From the NCBI GenBank assembly GCA_903884425.1, contig CAISEP010000014.1, positions 186,001 to 250,000 on the forward strand: 64,000 nt of DNA. Reading direction: 5' to 3'. Every line of letters starts with the position of its first letter. The stretch's first letter is position 1. Of this stretch, positions 62,902 to 64,000 are shown one piece after another. The stretch is from an uncultured Caulobacterales bacterium (GTDB lineage: Bacteria > Pseudomonadota > Alphaproteobacteria > Caulobacterales > Caulobacteraceae). Position numbers and translations under genes: made by a program. A model generated the notes under the pieces. It ran no database searches. It had not been told where the DNA came from and was given only the letters and a program-made list of their open reading frames with translations.

Positions 62902-64000
62902 GTCGGCCCGCCGGGTACGGACGTCGGGGGCCACCACAGTCCGGTGTCGCCATAGCTGTAGAACCGGTAGCGCTCCGCCACCGCATGGGCATAGGCCCGC
63001 CGCACGCGGTCCTGTCCGGCAAAGGCGGCCAGCAGCATCAAGAGTGTGGACCGGGGCAGGTGGAAATTGGTCATCAGCCCGTCGATGGCGCGCAGCGGCC
63101 GGCCCGGGCGGAGGAAGATGTCGGTGCTGCCGCTGAACGGGTGGATGTGTCCGTCCGCATCGCAGGCGGTCTCCAGCAACCGGGTGGAGGTGGTGCCCAC
63201 CGCCACGATCCGGCCGCCGGCGGCGCGGACGCGGTTGAGCTGGTCGGCTGTCGCCGCGCTCACCTCGCCGCGCTCGGCATGCATGCGGTGATCCTCGATC
63301 CGGTCGGCCTTCACCGGCAGGAAGGTGCCCGCGCCCACATGCAGGGTCACGAAGGCCCGGCCGATTCCCCGCCGGTCGAGGGCGTCGAGCAGGCGATCGG
63401 TGAAGTGCAGCCCCGCCGTGGGTGCGGCGACGGAGCCGTCCTTCCGGGCATAGACCGTCTGGTAGTCCTGGCGGTCCCGGTCATCCTCCGACCGTCGCTG
63501 GGCGATGTAGGGGGGCAGGGGCATCACCCCGGCGGCCTGGATGGCGTGGTCCAGGGCCTCGCCCGCCAGGTCGAACCGCAAATGCACCTCGCCATCGGCG
63601 GACTTGGCGAGGACGGTGGCCTCCACCCGCGGCCCCGGCAGGCTCGCGCCCCGCCGGTCGCCGAACGACAGCCGGTCGCCGGGACGCACGCGCTTGCCGG
63701 GCTTCATCAGGCAGGTCCAGCTGTCCGGGGCCGTGCGGTCCAGCAGGATGGCCTCCACCGGCACGACGGCCCCGTCCCGGGACCGTTCGCCGAACAGCCG
63801 GGCGGGAATCACCCGCGTGTCGTTGAACACCAGCACATCCCCCGGGCGCAGCAGGTCCGGCAGGGCATCCACCCTTCCATCCTCCAGCCCCTCCGGGGTC
63901 ACGTGCAGCAGCCGGGCATGGTCCCGCGGCTCCGCCGGGCGCAGGGCGATCAGCGCCTCCGGCAGATCGAAGTCGAAATCAGCGAGGCTCAGGGCGTCGG
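62898..64000 (-). CDS. queA: S-adenosylmethionine:tRNA ribosyltransferase-isomerase QueA (5' end beyond right edge)
   Basis: The 367 visible codons cover nearly the whole enzyme, which adds the epoxycyclopentane part of queuosine from SAM. The frame runs to the window edge with [20 protein letters not shown] near the start, so only a few residues and the start codon are missing. Further motifs are [58 protein letters not shown] and [18 protein letters not shown]. It is upstream of and coupled to tgt. Confidence 0.96.

Overview
The window (about 69% GC by eye) comes from an alphaproteobacterium of the order Caulobacterales, most likely family Caulobacteraceae. The evidence is the divK-pleD pair (each phospho-acceptor is Asp53) followed by rpmG on the opposite strand, an SpmX-type polarity protein, a circularly permuted two-piece ssrA gene, an alpha-type SspB, and several CtrA-like boxes. 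The genus cannot be fixed from this sequence. Nearly all of it is chromosomal housekeeping DNA. There is no CRISPR array, insertion sequence or complete prophage.

Left part (1-16 kb): a partial aldo/keto reductase, rlmJ, two small membrane proteins, and a tightly coupled methylmalonyl-CoA mutase operon (mutA, an unknown acidic 125-residue protein, mutB) which, with pccA at 9.4-11.4 kb, makes up much of the propionyl-CoA to succinyl-CoA route. Between them lie a nitronate monooxygenase and a solitary phage-type DUF2793 gene broken by a one-base frameshift. Next come a DUF805 protein, lipB, a minimal FliN-like protein, tRNA-Leu(GAG), spmX, a RusA-type resolvase, sspB and the permuted ssrA. SspB is the known adaptor for the ssrA tag, so tag and adaptor are neighbours here.

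Middle part (16-47 kb): a tripartite RND efflux operon with ATGA overlaps; a peroxiredoxin/2-oxoglutarate dioxygenase fusion followed by an FkbH-type HAD protein with an RRE-like N-terminus; a convergent 949-residue flagellar-associated (FlaEY-like) propeller protein; an amidohydrolase pair in which one member has lost its metal motif; a Pol IV with an added zinc ribbon; divK-pleD; rpmG; a Nudix hydrolase; coupled topA-rnr; coupled plsY-dprA; a DsbA-like protein; pyrB with an inactive dihydroorotase (PyrC' type); and ruvX.

Right part (47-64 kb): gatC-gatA and gatB separated by a small exported protein on the other strand, an RcnB-like protein, an AT-rich intergenic island with a Sel1-like protein, a MarR-hppD-hmgA tyrosine catabolism cluster with a candidate operator, a KDPG aldolase, a GH20 hexosaminidase, a chemoreceptor with a C-terminal CheR-tether-like motif, a mini TonB-C protein in lower-GC DNA, tRNA-Lys(TTT), a lipoprotein, and coupled queA-tgt for queuosine.

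The most unusual items are the unknown protein embedded in the mutase operon, the Prx-2OG dioxygenase/FkbH gene pair, a minus-strand micro-ORF with a near-perfect ribosome binding site behind spmX, the ssrA-sspB neighbourhood, and a run of proteins that have lost catalytic or metal residues (SpmX, one amidohydrolase, the dihydroorotase homologue, Tgt zinc ligands).
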